A stretch of DNA of 64,000 nucleotides, from contig BLSF01000023.1 of assembly GCA_012862575.1 (NCBI GenBank), forward strand, positions 186,001 through 250,000, read 5' to 3'. Each line of letters begins with the position of its first letter. Positions within the stretch are counted from its first letter, which is position 1. The notes beneath the pieces are model-generated. The model was not told the DNA's origin. It was given only the letters and a program-made list of their open reading frames with translations, and did not search any database. The position numbers were made by a program, and so were the translations under genes. The stretch comes from Parietichytrium sp. I65-24A (taxonomy: Eukaryota; Sar; Bigyra; Thraustochytrida; Thraustochytriidae). Shown piece by piece: positions 42,552 through 55,600 of this stretch.

Positions 42552-43307
42552 TGTGGTACTACTGCCCGCGGCAGCGTTTGTCTCCGCAGTGTCGTCATCC
42601 GCGGGCTGTCCATGCGGGGAATTGGCTACAAAGTCTGGACCGCCGTCTCCGTCAGCCGGCCGCAGCGTGGCATCGTGCGAGGCGTCGAGGAGAAACGCAG
42701 CCACCTGCAGCTGCATCTCGTCATCGCCCTTGTCTGCCGCGGCCTCGAGCGGAATCTGCCCGTCGTTGTTCTCGCTGTCTAGCTTGGCACCGTGCGCCAC
42801 CAGGTATCTCGCCACCGCCACCGATGCTGCCATGTGCAGCGGCGAGTTGCCGTTCAAGTTGCGTTTATTCACATCCGCGCCAGCGCGCACCAGCACGCGC
42901 ACGACCGGCAGGTTATCCACCACCACCGCCCAGTGCAGCGGGGCGGATCCGTCCAGCGCCTCTGCGTTCGGGTCCGCGCCGCGTTGCAGCAGCAGGCTGG
43001 CCACGCGCGCGTCCTGCGCCGTGTGCAGCGGCGTCTGTCCCGCTGACCCTCGCACGTCCGCTCTCACGCCGAGGTCCAGCAGCGCGCGCGCCGCCCCTGC
43101 GCTCGCGGCGCAGTGCAGCGGCGACTCGCCAAACGTGGGCTGCCCGCGCCGCCAGTCCAGCTGCGACGCCTCCGCCGCGCCCACTCCGCCGCGCGCAGCC
43201 TCGCGACGCACGCCGCTACCGGAACCATTACCGCTCTCGCGCAGCACGCTCAGGAAACTCGCCGTGCCCGACGTGCCAGACGTGCCCAACGTGCCCGCGG
43301 AGACCAT
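40068..43307 (-). CDS. Ankyrin-repeat TRP-like cation channel
   Basis: 1079 residues, single exon, ATG at 43307-43305. Residues about 60-215 hold four to five ankyrin repeats (ESPLHCAAS, QTPLHTAQD, SAPLHWAVV, NSPLHMAAS, QIPLEAAAD). A Ser-run linker (about 249-266) and a pre-membrane helical region follow. Six hydrophobic segments lie between about 465 and 735, with pore region SWITLFFFVFNLDVGELDEEED (about 679-700) and a last helix YVFVGIYMIVVALVILNLIIAIM (about 708-730) that matches the TRP S6. The long C-terminus is basic then Ser-rich and ends in a short helical segment (VLNQLSRKLDSLERRQ), perhaps a tetramerising coil. The architecture is TRPV/TRPA-like. Probably a plasma-membrane or internal Ca2+/cation channel; gating stimulus unknown. 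The long GC-rich ORFs on the opposite strand here are shadows. Confidence 0.87.
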
Positions 43308-43337
43308 GCCCCTGCCCCCTGCCCCCTGCCCCCCGCT

Positions 43338-43362
43338 CCCAACCTAACCTAACCTAACCTCA
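43338..43362. repeat. Short TTAGG telomere-like array
   Basis: Four perfect CCTAA units (AACCTAACCTAACCTAACCT) lie 31-55 bp upstream of the TRP-like start, so TTAGG repeats in its 5' leader or promoter. Too short to be a telomere. Confidence 0.85.
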
Positions 43363-43525
43363 GCTCGCGCTTCCTCTTCCTCTTCCTCGGTCCTCTCTTG
43401 TGTCTTGTGTCTTGTCTCTTGCCGTGCGCCGTTGACGAGGCGGGTTCCGGAGTCCACGGGAGAGAGGAGAAGGAAAGCCAGCGGCGCGTGAACGAGAGCG
43501 GGTTCGCGCTAGACAAAGACAGACA

Positions 43526-43710
43526 GAGCGAGAGAGAGAGAGAGAGAGTGTGTGTGTGCGTGTGAGTGGATGGGTTGGTGAGAGAGAGAGAGAGAGAGAG
43601 ACAGAGGTTGCGTGTATAGATCGGGCGAGGAGTTGGGTTGATGGGAGGAGAGTGGGAGAGATGGAGAGGGAGATTGAGACTGAGAGAGAGAGAGAGAGAG
43701 AGGGAGGGGG
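43526..43710. repeat. (GA)n and (GT)n microsatellite cluster
   Basis: Three GA runs (43529-43549, 43580-43600, 43682-43702) and one GT run (43548-43558), all upstream of the minus-strand TRP-like gene. On its coding strand this is a CT-rich promoter or leader, as upstream of the methyltransferase gene. Confidence 0.85.
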
Positions 43711-44008
43711 AGGAGGGGCGAAATCTGATCTTGCGCGCCGTGGTCGCGAAACGGTGCGTGCCGGCGCGGACACTTGACGTTTGTAGGCTGAGAGGGGAAG
43801 AAGTGGTTGGAAGCAGAGGAGGTTCCTTGGCGGAATGCGGGTTCTGATTCGGACTGTTCGTGTGTCTGGAACCCATCGCTTCAGCCAACTGGCGTCCCGC
43901 CCAGCTCTCGTTCTGTCGCGGCTGAGCGCAACGACGCGCGGCAGCGACGTCTCTCGTGGTGTTGCCGAAGGCTATTGCTGTTCCAAACTTTTTGCCAGAA
44001 CCCATTCC

Positions 44009-44111
44009 CCCAGAACCAGAACCAGAACCCAGAACCCAGAACCCAGAACCCAGAACCCAGAACCCAGAACCCAGAACCAAGAACCAAGAACCCAGAACCC
44101 AGAACCCAGAA
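44009..44111. repeat. 7-bp minisatellite (AACCCAG)n, about 14 units
   Basis: Units of AACCCAG with some AACCAG and AACCAAG variants over about 100 bp. Both strands stay open through it, producing artefact ORFs with periodic Gly-Phe-Trp or Asn-Pro-Glu text. No coding role. Confidence 0.92.
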
Positions 44112-47100
44112 TTTCAATTCCTCTTCTGAACGGATTTTATAAGGAAAGGAACCGAAGGATTCAAAAAGAACTCGGTTGTAAGACGACCTTATTGGGTTCC
44201 CCAGACCGAGTTAATGTAACCGTTTTCAGTGATAAGGCAGTGCGAAGAGCTGGAGGACCACAGACAGCTCTGCCAGCATCCACAAGAGGAAGGCTAGTAG
44301 CTAGAGAAGCAACTCGAAATTGACGTGAGACCCCTCGGTGTCTCTCACAGCCCCTACTAGCTAGCTAACCAGTTTTGTTTCCATGACGCCAAGCAGGAGA
44401 GCATCATCCCCTCACAAGAGCAAGAGTGCTAGTACCACTGTGTGATACTGGCCCAGGCTCCGAGCTACCTGTTTCCGTATCAGTTTGGAATCAAAAGAGT
44501 TTGGTAGGCTTTTTAAAAAGGCGCGAGAAGGAGGGTAGCTTGCGATCCGAGAACTCCTCTGCGGGCGGGAGAAGGAAAGAGCCCCGACGTGAAGGAAGTG
44601 TCACAGTCAGTCAGTTCATGGTGTAGCAGAGAGGAAGGAAAGAGGAAAGAGGGGGGCGACGCGTTTTCTCCCTCGAGGGAAGAAGGACGGAATGCGTTCT
44701 GTTTGGTCTGTGTTGTGGTGGAAGGAGAGAGAAGCTCTCGAGGGAAACATTGATGCAGAGATGCAGTTATTTAGAGAGGGTGTGGAGGAGGAGAAAACCA
44801 GAGAGAAATCTTGAACAAGTTGGTGGAATTCGGAGATGTGAAATGATGGTACAACAGAACGAAGAACGAAGAACGGAGAACGGAGAACGAAAACGTCAGT
44901 GAAAAGAGAGCAAAAGTGTGCATCCCGGATGTGAGACCCCCTGCCATTCTGTTACAGGACCACGTGCACAAATTTTCTTTCTCCGGATCAAATCCCCGGG
45001 CTTGGGCAGATCACACCGAGATGTCTCCCCGGGTGTCACGAGAAATAACAGTTGACAATGTATTGAGAACGAAGTGAAACGCGGGCTGCGAGTTGCCGTG
45101 CGAACTTCGTGGTTTAGGTGCGCGGGTCTGTTAACAAGCAATCTCCATTCCTTGAGCCATTGTCTGGTGCTGATTTTTTTCGCTGAGAAAAATTCGGAAT
45201 TCGGAATTTCCTAAGAACTAGCTCGGTGCTTCCCACAGTCGCCCAGTCTGTCTCCCACTTGTCAGTCGGTCGACTACTTCATTTCCGCTTCCTGGCCTAC
45301 CTCTTTGTTTTCTCTCTCGGCTTAAGTAACATCCAAATCCGTCTCCCCTCTTCTCACAACTGAACACTTTTGCACTTTTACGAACACCAACATTGCCCCT
45401 TCCTGCCCCCTAGACTCCCTAGACACACGACCAGTCTAAGAGAAATTACCAGACCGTAGTTGAGGCATTGGCTGCGAGTGGTTGACTGTGACAAATTTTT
45501 TACCCAAGGGAAATGGGGATAGGCAGAGGAGATTGGAACCACATGAGTACGGCGCAAAAGCACGGAAAGCGCAAGTGGCAAGCAGGTTGAGGGAAGCAGA
45601 GGGCAGGCGAATAAAAACTCAAAAAACTCACAATCACAGTAAAAAGTGCGCGAAGTTGGAACGTATTCTCCGTCAGCTGACACAAGGGAAGGGCATCCCA
45701 GTTTCCATTCTCCTTCCAGTAGCTTTCCAGTCACGTCCTCTTTCCTCTCCCGCTTTTCGGGCAGCATTTCACGCAAGATTACGCGGATTTCGAAGCCCTA
45801 CGGGACGTCGTAGACGGAGGTGGGTGTGTAACTGGGCGGGCGAGCCAGGCGCAAATAGTTTCGATCTTCTTCTCCTCTTTGTTTCACACCACTGTTTGTT
45901 CGTTTGTTTGCTCTAGAGTTTGTTTCAGAAGAAAATTGGCCACTCTGCCACTCTGCAATAGTATAGTTAGATAGGAGTGATGTTCTTTTACTATTATCGT
46001 TCAATTCGAATTAAAATCAACGAAAACTGAAAGACTGGGTGGGTGGAGTTGGGGGTGGAGTTCGTTCGCAGACCCGACGAAACAATCATCAGAGAGGCAG
46101 AAGGAAAGTTTGACTGCAAGAAGGTTCTCTCCGAGGGGTTTTGCACTACACTAGCAAAGTTAATTACAAGAGAAAAACGTGCAGTCAAGAGAGTTCTCCG
46201 ACTAGAAAGTTTTGGCCTGGAATCACCATCGATCGCAACTTTCTGGGGAGCCTGTGTTGTGCCCCGTTTTTTTTCTTTTTTCTTATTGCTTTGTCGTCTT
46301 CTTTCTAGTAGCTTTCTAGCTGGAGAAAGAAAGGAGCTCAGAACACGAGGGGCGACGAAAAAAGGTGGTTCATTATCACAGCGACAGATCTCCCTCACTC
46401 GATGTCGATGAATGAACAATTTTCCCAACCAACTGGTAGTCGGTAATATCGGTGCAAGCCACGGTTACAGTTGCTTGCGTTGCGCTTAATGAAGTAGTTG
46501 CGAATGCGGCAAGTCGCTGGGAGCGTGCGCACGCAAAGCTGCGAGTCGTTGCCCCACAATGATTGAACCAACGGTGGGCCAGCAACGCATGCGAGTCTGC
46601 GAGTCTTTCTTTCTCTCAGAGTCTCTCTCTCTCACGCTCCTTCCCTCAGAGTCTCTCGCTCCATCTCCGAAGCCACTCCCTCACACATTTATCTACCGCG
46701 ATCCACCGCGTCAAAGTGCCGGGAGACAGGACGCCCCTAGCAAGCTCGGTGGATGTGGTAGCAGTCGGAGGCTGACAGTTGTGTTGTGCCAGTAGTGCCG
46801 GTGGCAGTAGCACTATGTGGGAGCCAGCTTCAACGGCGTTTCTGCGCCGATCTGTGGTAGATGTGTGTGGAGCACAGGAGAGAGGCGAGTTTTGATTTTT
46901 TACCTGCCACCAATTACACAGGCGCCATAGCGTGCCAGAGCAATCAGAGAAAGCAGAGACAGCACCGAGTCATGTTGCAAGGCGACGGTTGCAGGAGATT
47001 GCGAGTTTTCGCGCCTCCTACTTCTCGCACTCTTCGCCCACTCTCAAGACTGCCGCGAAGACACACTGTGTCTCTCTTCCATCGCGGTTGGTCGTATTTC

Positions 47101-48224
47101 TTTTGGCTTGCTAGTGATGGTTATGGGTCGCAGGACAAACGAGTGTCGTGAAGGTTGGTTGATGGGACGGGATGAGTGAGTGCGATTTTGCGCAGGAGGA
47201 AAGGATGGGAGGAGTCTTCTGGAGATCTCTTTTGACACATTTTGTTTCGCATTTGTCTTTGTTTCGCCAAGGAGATGCTGACGAAAAGCCGAAGGTATCA
47301 TAAGTGATAAGTCTCCTTCCCCCAAGCGACGCGATTGCTTGCCACAGACTTGTGCCGCCGAAGCAGATTTGGCAGCGGTCCAAAACTCCTTGTTTCCTTC
47401 TTTCCGCAGAGCACGCAGCAACATTGCTGACTGCTGCAGAATTCGCTACTTGATCAGAGGATTGAACGACTTTTTTACAGGAGCCGTCCGGAGTAAGCCA
47501 TGTTGCCAACGAGACCGGTACTGAGTAGTCAGTACTCGAGTATTTCGCGCGCTGTGGAAGATATTGTGAGTTTTTCATCAATCAATGCTCTCAAGAACAG
47601 AAAACGAAACAAGCATGGTTTCGCTCGTGACATGAACCAGGACCCTAGTACTAGTACACCAGTCCCCCGTGCACCATGCACACCAGGCTTTGCGCCTTTC
47701 CGAAATGGTAAAAATTGAGCCTCCCTTTGCTCTTTTTTCTTTTCCTTTTGGATATTTGGATATGAGCTGCGCAAAAGTTGCTGACTGATCAGTTGCAGCT
47801 TGCAATCGATGATCTCCCACTGCCAGGCACTCGCTTAGCTTCTAACAGCTGGGTTAGCAGCTGGGTCTCGTGAAACAATTTTGTTTTTGCGCTGTTGGCT
47901 CTGCAGCTCAACGTTCGCTCTTCCGCCTTAAAAAGACGCTTTGGACGCCATTCTGGGACGCCGTACACCACAGTTTCCAGAGCACTCACTCCAAATCATT
48001 GAAACAACAACAACGCACAAGTGCCTCCATGAACAGTGCTTCAGGGCATCGCGAGAACCCTACATATTTCTGCATCGTCCTCTAAAATGTGCATGTTTTC
48101 GACATGTTGCGACTCACTCTTCCTTTGCCGGCGGGCACGATATGGTTCTGGGGATGGTGTACTAGTACTATGCCGCGCGCAAAACAACATAGCCTGCTCA
48201 ATTCAATGTTCATTGATTTCATGA

Positions 48225-49667
48225 ACAAAAAAAGAAAAGAAGAGAAGAGAAAGCTGGCTTGACCGTGACCTCGAGTTTGAAGTATGGATTCGGTGCTTTG
48301 TTGTCTTGCCAGTGCTTCTCATCGAAACAATAATTCTTCTGGCGCTCGTTTTCTCACTTCCTGGGTGCGATAGTGTGAGTATTAAAACTTAACTACAAAT
48401 TTTCACTATGTTCGTCGATCTTGCCTTGCCGGATTTGCTAAGTCTATGGTCAACTCTTACTCTATCCCTCTTAACTCTAAAGTCTGACTTTAACTGGCGA
48501 AACTCGTCTACTGGCAACTAGCAACGAACGAAACTAGTAAGCCTTCGCTGTGTTATTATTCAGAACATTGGTAGAACGAAAGAAGGAAAGAAAGAAAAAG
48601 ATCTTGATCAGCCTTCGTGTTTGAGTTTTATTGCCAAGTTGGTTTGGAGAGTGGAAATTACCGATACTGAGTGCTAAATATACTGTGAATCTGAATCCGG
48701 ATCGAGATTCGGTGCAAACTCACTTATATTTTTAAAGCTGAGCCTCCTCCCTCTTGATGCCTTTACTGCGTCTTACAATGATACATACGCCATGATCGCA
48801 TGTTCGAATCAGCATTAGGGAGAAAAAAAGTGTTCGAAGACCGTAAGGTAGAACGTAGGCTCAGAAAGTCTCTCTTTTCCTTTCCCCTCCTCCTTCTCTT
48901 TCCGAAGGTTCAACCTTCCAATTAACCACAGTATGGTATTGGGGGGTGGAGTAGCTAGCTAGCTACTTTAGCTCCTCCACAGACCATCATGAAAACCTCT
49001 TCAACGGCTCAGATTTGCAACCGTTCAGACCTAGTGTGATCATTAGGATGGAAATATTAATAGTCGGATAAGAGGGAACAACACCACTCTCATAATCTTC
49101 CAGTAAAGGTTCGCCTTTCCTAGGTTACACTTGGCTCACAATTGTGAATTTCTAGGATGATTAGACAAAGCGATAGACGTGACTACCGACGGAGGGGTCA
49201 ACTGTTCATTGACAAGTTGCACACCAGCCAGGCGGGCGCAGATGAAAACTGAAAAGCAAAACACGTTCATTTTCCAAATGAAATGTTGATGGGTCAACAA
49301 TTCGCTGTGGCGCCCAAGCGGCTTCTGAGAAATTAGGAAATTCTCAAAGATTTACCGTGCATCGTCACGCTGGCGAAGCCTGGACTAAACAAATATGCAA
49401 ATAATGAGTACAAACGCACAGACGTGTTGTAACTTGCCAGTGCCAAACTCAGGTGAAGCTATTAGCACTCACAGTTATTGACCCCCCCTCTCACCCTCTC
49501 CCCTTCCCCTTCTTACTTCCCCTCCCCCCAAAAAAAAATTAATACTGCTCCATATGGTTCAAAGAAGCCTCCTCTGCTTCATATGAAAAGAGTCTCTAGA
49601 GTCAGTCTAGAGTGAGAAAATTGTTGACAGAGAGAGGTTTGCCTTTCTTTCATCAGAAATTCAGAAT
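48225..49667. other. Gene-free stretch, part 2: no ORF above about 60 codons
   Basis: The emptiest part of the window. Visibly more A/T-rich than the genic regions. It contains a perfect 16-bp palindrome (48951-48966), a GAAGGTTCAACCTTC inverted repeat at 48905-48919, and pyrimidine- and A-rich runs (49485-49545). A GTTCGAATC at 48802-48810 looks like a tRNA B box, but no tRNA fold surrounds it. Confidence 0.55.
48951..48966. repeat. Perfect 16-bp palindrome
   Basis: GTAGCTAGCTAGCTAC reads the same on both strands. A shorter related run (ACTAGCTAGCTAACC) lies at 44356-44370. Possible protein-binding or cruciform site, or chance. Confidence 0.7.
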
Positions 49668-52600
49668 TCAAGGCTCTGAATAAGTATGCCCTCTTGATGT
49701 AAGAGAGGATCTCAGTGGGGAGGCCAAGTCAGGAGACTCTGTTGGAGTGGCAAGTGGGGTTTGGCCAACTTGAAATACAGGTGGTACTAGTACCAGTACC
49801 CATGTCATATATCTCGGATTGGTAGAAGATTGGTCTTGTTTCAAACCAAAAGTTCCGATCTGCAACCAACAACAATTTCTCTTTTGCGCATCATATTTTT
49901 TTGACAAGAAATCGAGTATAGCTGTGGCCAGAAGACAAGGTCTCACTTTCAGTCCCGATGCGCCGATACCAGAAAAAGGTCAACACTCTCTACTGCGCAT
50001 CGGTGTTTTGTCTGGATGCCTTCGCATTCTGGTACTGACGGTGAGTATCCTTGAGAGGAAAAGAGTTTTTATCGTTTGAAATCAACTGAGCACAGAAGAT
50101 AGAGAAGCGTCACAAGTCCTGAGCCGCATTTGTTGGGCTAACTTCCGAATCATCGTTTCTCAGCGACAACACATTTGCATAAGGCCCCCGTGTGGCCTGA
50201 GCTATGTTCGTTGAGAATAGTTGACACAGTTCGGATAGGTTGACTATTGAATGTGATTCTTCTGTCGAGCAGCTAGTGCGGTAAAGGTGAGAGCTACTGT
50301 CAGTAGAACTTACGCTAAGGGATACGCATTCTTATATCTCGGCTACAGGATCCCGCATACGCTGTAACGGTACCGCCCTCTAGCAAACTGCAAACGAATA
50401 ATTTGGTACGAAACCAAAACTGCCACATCCGCATTCCTTCCTTCTCCCGAGCGGCGGAGAATTTCGCAAAGCTATCTCTTCCGAGACAGGAAAAGGAAGG
50501 GCTAGTCGCACTACCTTGCCTATCCCTTTATAAGATCGGCGAATATCGTACTACGCCTAGGTGTACGTACACTGGCAAGATATCTGATTGTTTTACGACT
50601 AAGACTTATGAATCTTCAGAGAGAAGAAGTTGGCTTATTTTAGTGACACAGAGTGGGTGGCTGAAATTAGTTAGTCGCAGTCTGTGACAAAAAACTCGGG
50701 GGTCCTTCAAGGGGTCTTTTATGTATTGGCTTGACACTGGTGCTTAGGGGTCAAATTTATCGGTACGGTTCTGGGTGCCACTAAATAAAACATTGATGAG
50801 GTTCTAATCTTGCTGTCGAAGGGCTGCAATGGCCAATGTGTGAAACTTCGAAATCGTCATCAATTCGCGGATCTGAGCCGTATTATGGCTCTATATTGTC
50901 GTACAGAGGGAGAAGGTAAGATCTGAGATGCGGAAGGCTACGTGACTGATGGCATTTCGGGTAGAAATGCGATGGCCTATCGGCAGAAACAGAACACCAA
51001 GTTTGGATGGCTTTCTGTCTGCCACTGTCTCTACTTGCCGTATAAAATAAAGACAGGAGGAAAAAGCAAAGGTGCTATGCTATCAATTAAACCATAGTTT
51101 CTGGGTGTGGGTGGGAACGAAAACTCGATTGCATCCTTGCAAACACCACAGAAATATATCTCTACACTCTGGTGTCCTCGGCACTATCTTTATACACTTA
51201 CTTTGTGCTTTTCTTTCTCCCTCGATCTTAATCAATAAATGCTCACCAAGTCGGACATTGACTGCCAAATAAAAATAGTTGAGCAAAAGGTGCTTGGCTG
51301 AAGCGCACCTTATCTCGTCTCATCGCTGCGCCGTACGCCGGAAAGGTACGAAAGGGTTCAAACTCGGCGCAATTTGGGTTTTCACAAGCTGCCGTGGGGA
51401 AGTAGAAATGTTCTTGGGGATCGAAAACTTACGTTCCAGAGGCGAATTGACTGTCGGGTGTGCTGCGTGTAGGCATGTCTCAGATTGTGTCGGCGAAGGT
51501 ACTGTACTCAGAGTACTCAGTACCAGTCCCGCCAACAGTCACTTGAGTTCCTCAGGTTCGGAAATTGGAGGCTCGATTTCCTTCTCAGAGTCCAACTCAT
51601 TCGCGGAATCGTCTCCGTCGACACTCCCGGCGAGCAATGGATTCTCGCCGTTCGGTGGTGGACGAGCGATGGATTCTGGAGGGTCGCGTAGCCGGCCTCG
51701 CCTTCGGGCCTTTCGGCCTTGGAAAGCGTTCAAGCTGTGAACAACACAGATTCAATATTTCACCGCCAGGTCCAACCCCCGGCACACTCGACACATTCGT
51801 TTTGCGTACTAGTACTCACCGTCTGTGATGGAGCACCAACTGTGTTATTTGCAACACGTGCAGTTCCCCCCGTCTCGAAGTATATCGAAGTGTCAGTCTG
51901 CAGTTCCCTCCACATCTAATCTATCTTTGTGTCTTGCCTGGTCTTCTTCTTTTTCATCTTGCCCAATCAAGAAATTAGCTATTCAAAAAGCCTCGATTGA
52001 GGGGTCACTGCCAGATTGTAAGACCTTGGGATAATTCTAGAATTTGCAATTTTCGTAGGCCCTGAATTGTGAACACCGGTGAAGCAATTGAAAGCTGTTT
52101 TGCGTTTGTCATCTGTTTTTAAAAAATAAAAGCATGTGCTAACCTCCCGAAACAAGACGCCTGAGCTGTGATCGTGATTCTCCCGAAAGCAGTTGAGAAA
52201 CTTTCTATGAAAATCTTTCTTTCTCCTGAGTGTTGTCCTTTCCTCCTTCCCTCTTCCCTGATAAATAGCTGTGAGTACTACTATTTTCTGTATGCAAGCG
52301 GAGAACTGCTACTGCCTTTCGATAGAGCGAGGGGGGAGAAGGCTAGAGGAGCCCTATCACCACGGGTAAATGCTAGAAGTCGAGCTATGTCGGCAATTAG
52401 GCGGCACGGGCCTGTCAATGGAGGTTGAAATCGGAACTGCAACCAAAAATGGACGGTTTCGAGGTCTTTTCGTACACGAGTGCATCGTACCGTACACTCG
52501 CAGTACGCAGTACCGTAGGGCAGCTTTGCAGGAGGAGGCGAAATAAACGTAAAACAGAAGCCTTCTTCTTCGGACTCCGTGCTTTCTGTGACTGGAGTTG

Positions 52601-55600
52601 CAACCCGAAAAACAAAACTCCGTGGCTTTACTGCCGACCACGCGAGGAAAAAGTGCGAGCACGCGGCTTGCTCTAGAGCTAATCTTAACGCTCGTTGCTG
52701 CGTGCACGGTTTGCGTTGATGATAAAAGGCTGTTACTGCGAGCTTGGAGAAAAGTGCGAGGGCGACGCCAAGCTGGTGTTGTAAATATCGCTCGTTTTCG
52801 AGATTTTTGGAGATGGGTTGGTCCAAGTCGAGAATTGCACTAGGGGTGCCTTAGTACTTGTAAATCTGGGCGAGACCGAGGTGGGAGATTCGCGTTGATT
52901 TTTATTTAAACTGTGCAGGACTAGTATAGTACTGAACCGTTCATGTGATCTCCTTCTCCTTCTCCTTTCCGTTCCCATCCTCTTCTCTTTATTACTGTCA
53001 TCCCTTTCGTTTTTGGTCGGAAGTTGGGCTCTGAAAATGTGGACAAAAATAGAGCCTTTTCGTGAAACTGCAACGCTCTTTCCGTGTTATAGCGGTCTTT
53101 ATAAGAGTGCTTTTCAGCCAACTGCGCTTTCGTACGTGGGACTCAGGACCGTACGGCTGTAGGAAAACCACACAATGAAACTGGTACCAGTACTACTGAC
53201 TACATCCTTGAATATCCTTAAAGCGAGGCTTTCCGCACTCGCGTGTCTCGCAACCAGCTGTTTCCGACAATCTTGAGAATGACAGTGAGAAAATGAGCCC
53301 TTGCCGCCATCCTTGTTTTCGGGCTGTGAACGAAAACGTCCTCCACAGAGTGAAGGAGTGCGGAGCTAGGTCGTACTAACACACGCACACACGAGCTAAA
53401 GGAAGCCTTGCGTGTTGCTGCTGCACCGCAAGAAATTGAGACCAAGCAGGAAAAAGCTGCTGCGTGCATGGATGTGCATGGGCAGCTTCCCGTCTCCGAG
53501 GCTCTAGCGCCTCGCCGTGGAAAAGCGAACAGTGACGATCGATTTGGAGCGGAGGAGGGCATGCAGTTGCAGCTGCACGAACGCGTGACCTCTTCCTTTG
53601 CAGGAGGGAGCAGCTACGGCAAGTAACTGGATCCCTCACATCAAAGACAACCAAGAAGTCCAAGGAGTCCAAGAAATTTGGAGACGAAAACAAAGAGAAC
53701 TTACCTTCGAAACCGCTCCACAAGCTTCAAACTCTTTCGACACTCATGGCACAATGCTCCGCGACTCCTACATCATCCCTTCTTCACCTACCCGTGCACA
53801 ACCCTGTTTTGAGATGTCGCACCACGCCCAGCCGCACCCTTACCGGTCTAGATACGCTGAACTGTGGGCTCGCGAGGTACAGGAAAGGCGCAGCTTCTTT
53901 AGGCGGCACGTATGCACCCACCCTAACCTCTTAACAAATACATCCATACGCCAAGGGAGAGAGGTAAGAAGCTGGAAAGCTTGGCAGGAGGAGGAGGATG
54001 TAGGGAGATAGGAGGAGAGGAGGAGGCAGGAAGAGGCAGTGGGTGAGGGAAAGGAAGGATGCGCATCTCCTTCAAACCTTGCGAGGTTTCGGAAGCAGCT
54101 TGTACGTCTCTCGTCTCCCTACTCGTAAAAGTTTTCGTTCGTTCATTTACCCAAAGCATTCTCTGTCCACAATCATCAATCAATCAAAAATTATAAAAAA
54201 TACAAATGCAAGACCCCCGGACAGGTCATCCCACTCCTTCGATCTCTTACTCACGCTCTCCGTCGGTAAATCCGTTCTTTCTCTCTCTCAAAACCTCTAC
54301 CAGCGCATATCTCTCTCTCTCTCTCTCACTCTTTCTCTTTCTCTCTCTCTCTGTCGCGAGTTTCATTTGAGAGCATTGATGAACACCGCACCGTAAGTGG
54401 CGCCTCCTCAAAGCCGACGGCAGCGACACGGCGAAATGGGAGCCGGCCAAGACGCGTATCATACAGTATGAGCACAGTAGTCGCGAACGGAAAGGGCGAG
54501 GCGAGGGCGAGGTGAACGTGGGGAGTGGGGCATATGTTGGGAAGCGGTGTTTGAGTGTAACAAGACGAAATTGACGGTAAGTTCTTTAGTTGTGATGCTG
54601 TTGCTTTTAATAACCCGTTTGTTTCGGAAGAAGGTGGTGAGGCGTTGAATTAGGGCCAATTTTGGAGCCAAGAAGCACAAGTAACAACTGGAACAAACGG
54701 CTCCAAGAAGTGAGCGAATGGACTGTTGCGAATAAAAATAAATGACTGAACAAATGAAGAATAGAATTGCTCTGCACATTTCCAAGACGTTGGGTTTCCG
54801 ACGCTGCTCTGCTAAGAGAATCTGTTCGGAAAATGGCTTGCACTTGATTTTCGATTCACAAACTGATGACAATGTCAAGAAGGCAAAAGGAGTATCACAC
54901 GCATCTGAAAGTGCGATTCTGGCGCGTTGAGAGTCTCCTTCTGAATTCTGCAATTTGTAACTTGTTCCTTTACATTTTGAGCTCGCAAGCTCTTCCTTTT
55001 CGCGCCACCTCACATCCGAGCCCTAGTCCAAACCCCCATAGGAGGTATAGGAGGTCAGAGAGAGAACAAACAGTAACGCTTTTATCGCTAGAGCGTACGC
55101 AGACCCTGAACGCAGAGACTCTCTCTCTCTCATTGGTTAGTGGTTGGTTATCAACACTTCCGGACGTTATTGCTCTGTAAGCTCTCCTACGCGCATCGTC
55201 AAGCGACTCAAGGAGAGAGAGTGGGAGACAATTTCCCCTTTTTTTTTTCAGAATTCAGAATCAGAACATTCATTTATCCATCACAGTCAGAATTAATCAA
55301 CTGGGAAGGGAAAAAAAGTTGAAAATGAGTACCGTACCTAGTCCCAATACCAGCGCCTCATGCGCCAAGTACGCCAAGCGCTAACTACGATAGGGACCAG
55401 TGTACACCCTTCCTCTCTCTCTCTCTCTCTTAATCCCTCTCTTTCTCTCCCTCTCGCCTCCTCTCGGTACGGAGTACTGTTTGTGAGTACCACACTGAGC
55501 CACTTGTGAGGACAACCCACGGCGGAGGAAATGCCCCTTCCTCCTACCGTAGTGTTCAGTCAAGGGCTGAGGATCCCTTCCTCACAACAGCAATTTCGCG

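Larger units (their letters stand above)
43308..48224. other. Gene-free stretch, part 1
   Basis: After the TRP-like promoter there are simple repeats to 44111, then unique sequence with only short ORFs (largest 162 codons through the AACCCAG repeat; 144 codons at 45482-45916 and at 45994-46428) and no recognisable domain on either strand. CTAGTACTAGTAC-type motifs occur at 47519-47540, 47644-47656 and 48163-48170. Non-coding RNA genes cannot be excluded. Confidence 0.5.

Noticed and set aside
42232-43357. Plus-strand ORFs of 312-371 codons opposite the TRP-like gene
   Set aside because: They mirror the GC-rich ankyrin-coding part and contain only low-complexity Ser/Pro/Arg/Cys text.
44009-44323. 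ORFs through the AACCCAG repeat
   Set aside because: A 7-bp repeat free of stops keeps frames open artificially.
48797-48812. tRNA B-box-like GTTCGAATC
   Set aside because: No acceptor, D or anticodon stem pairing could be found around it.
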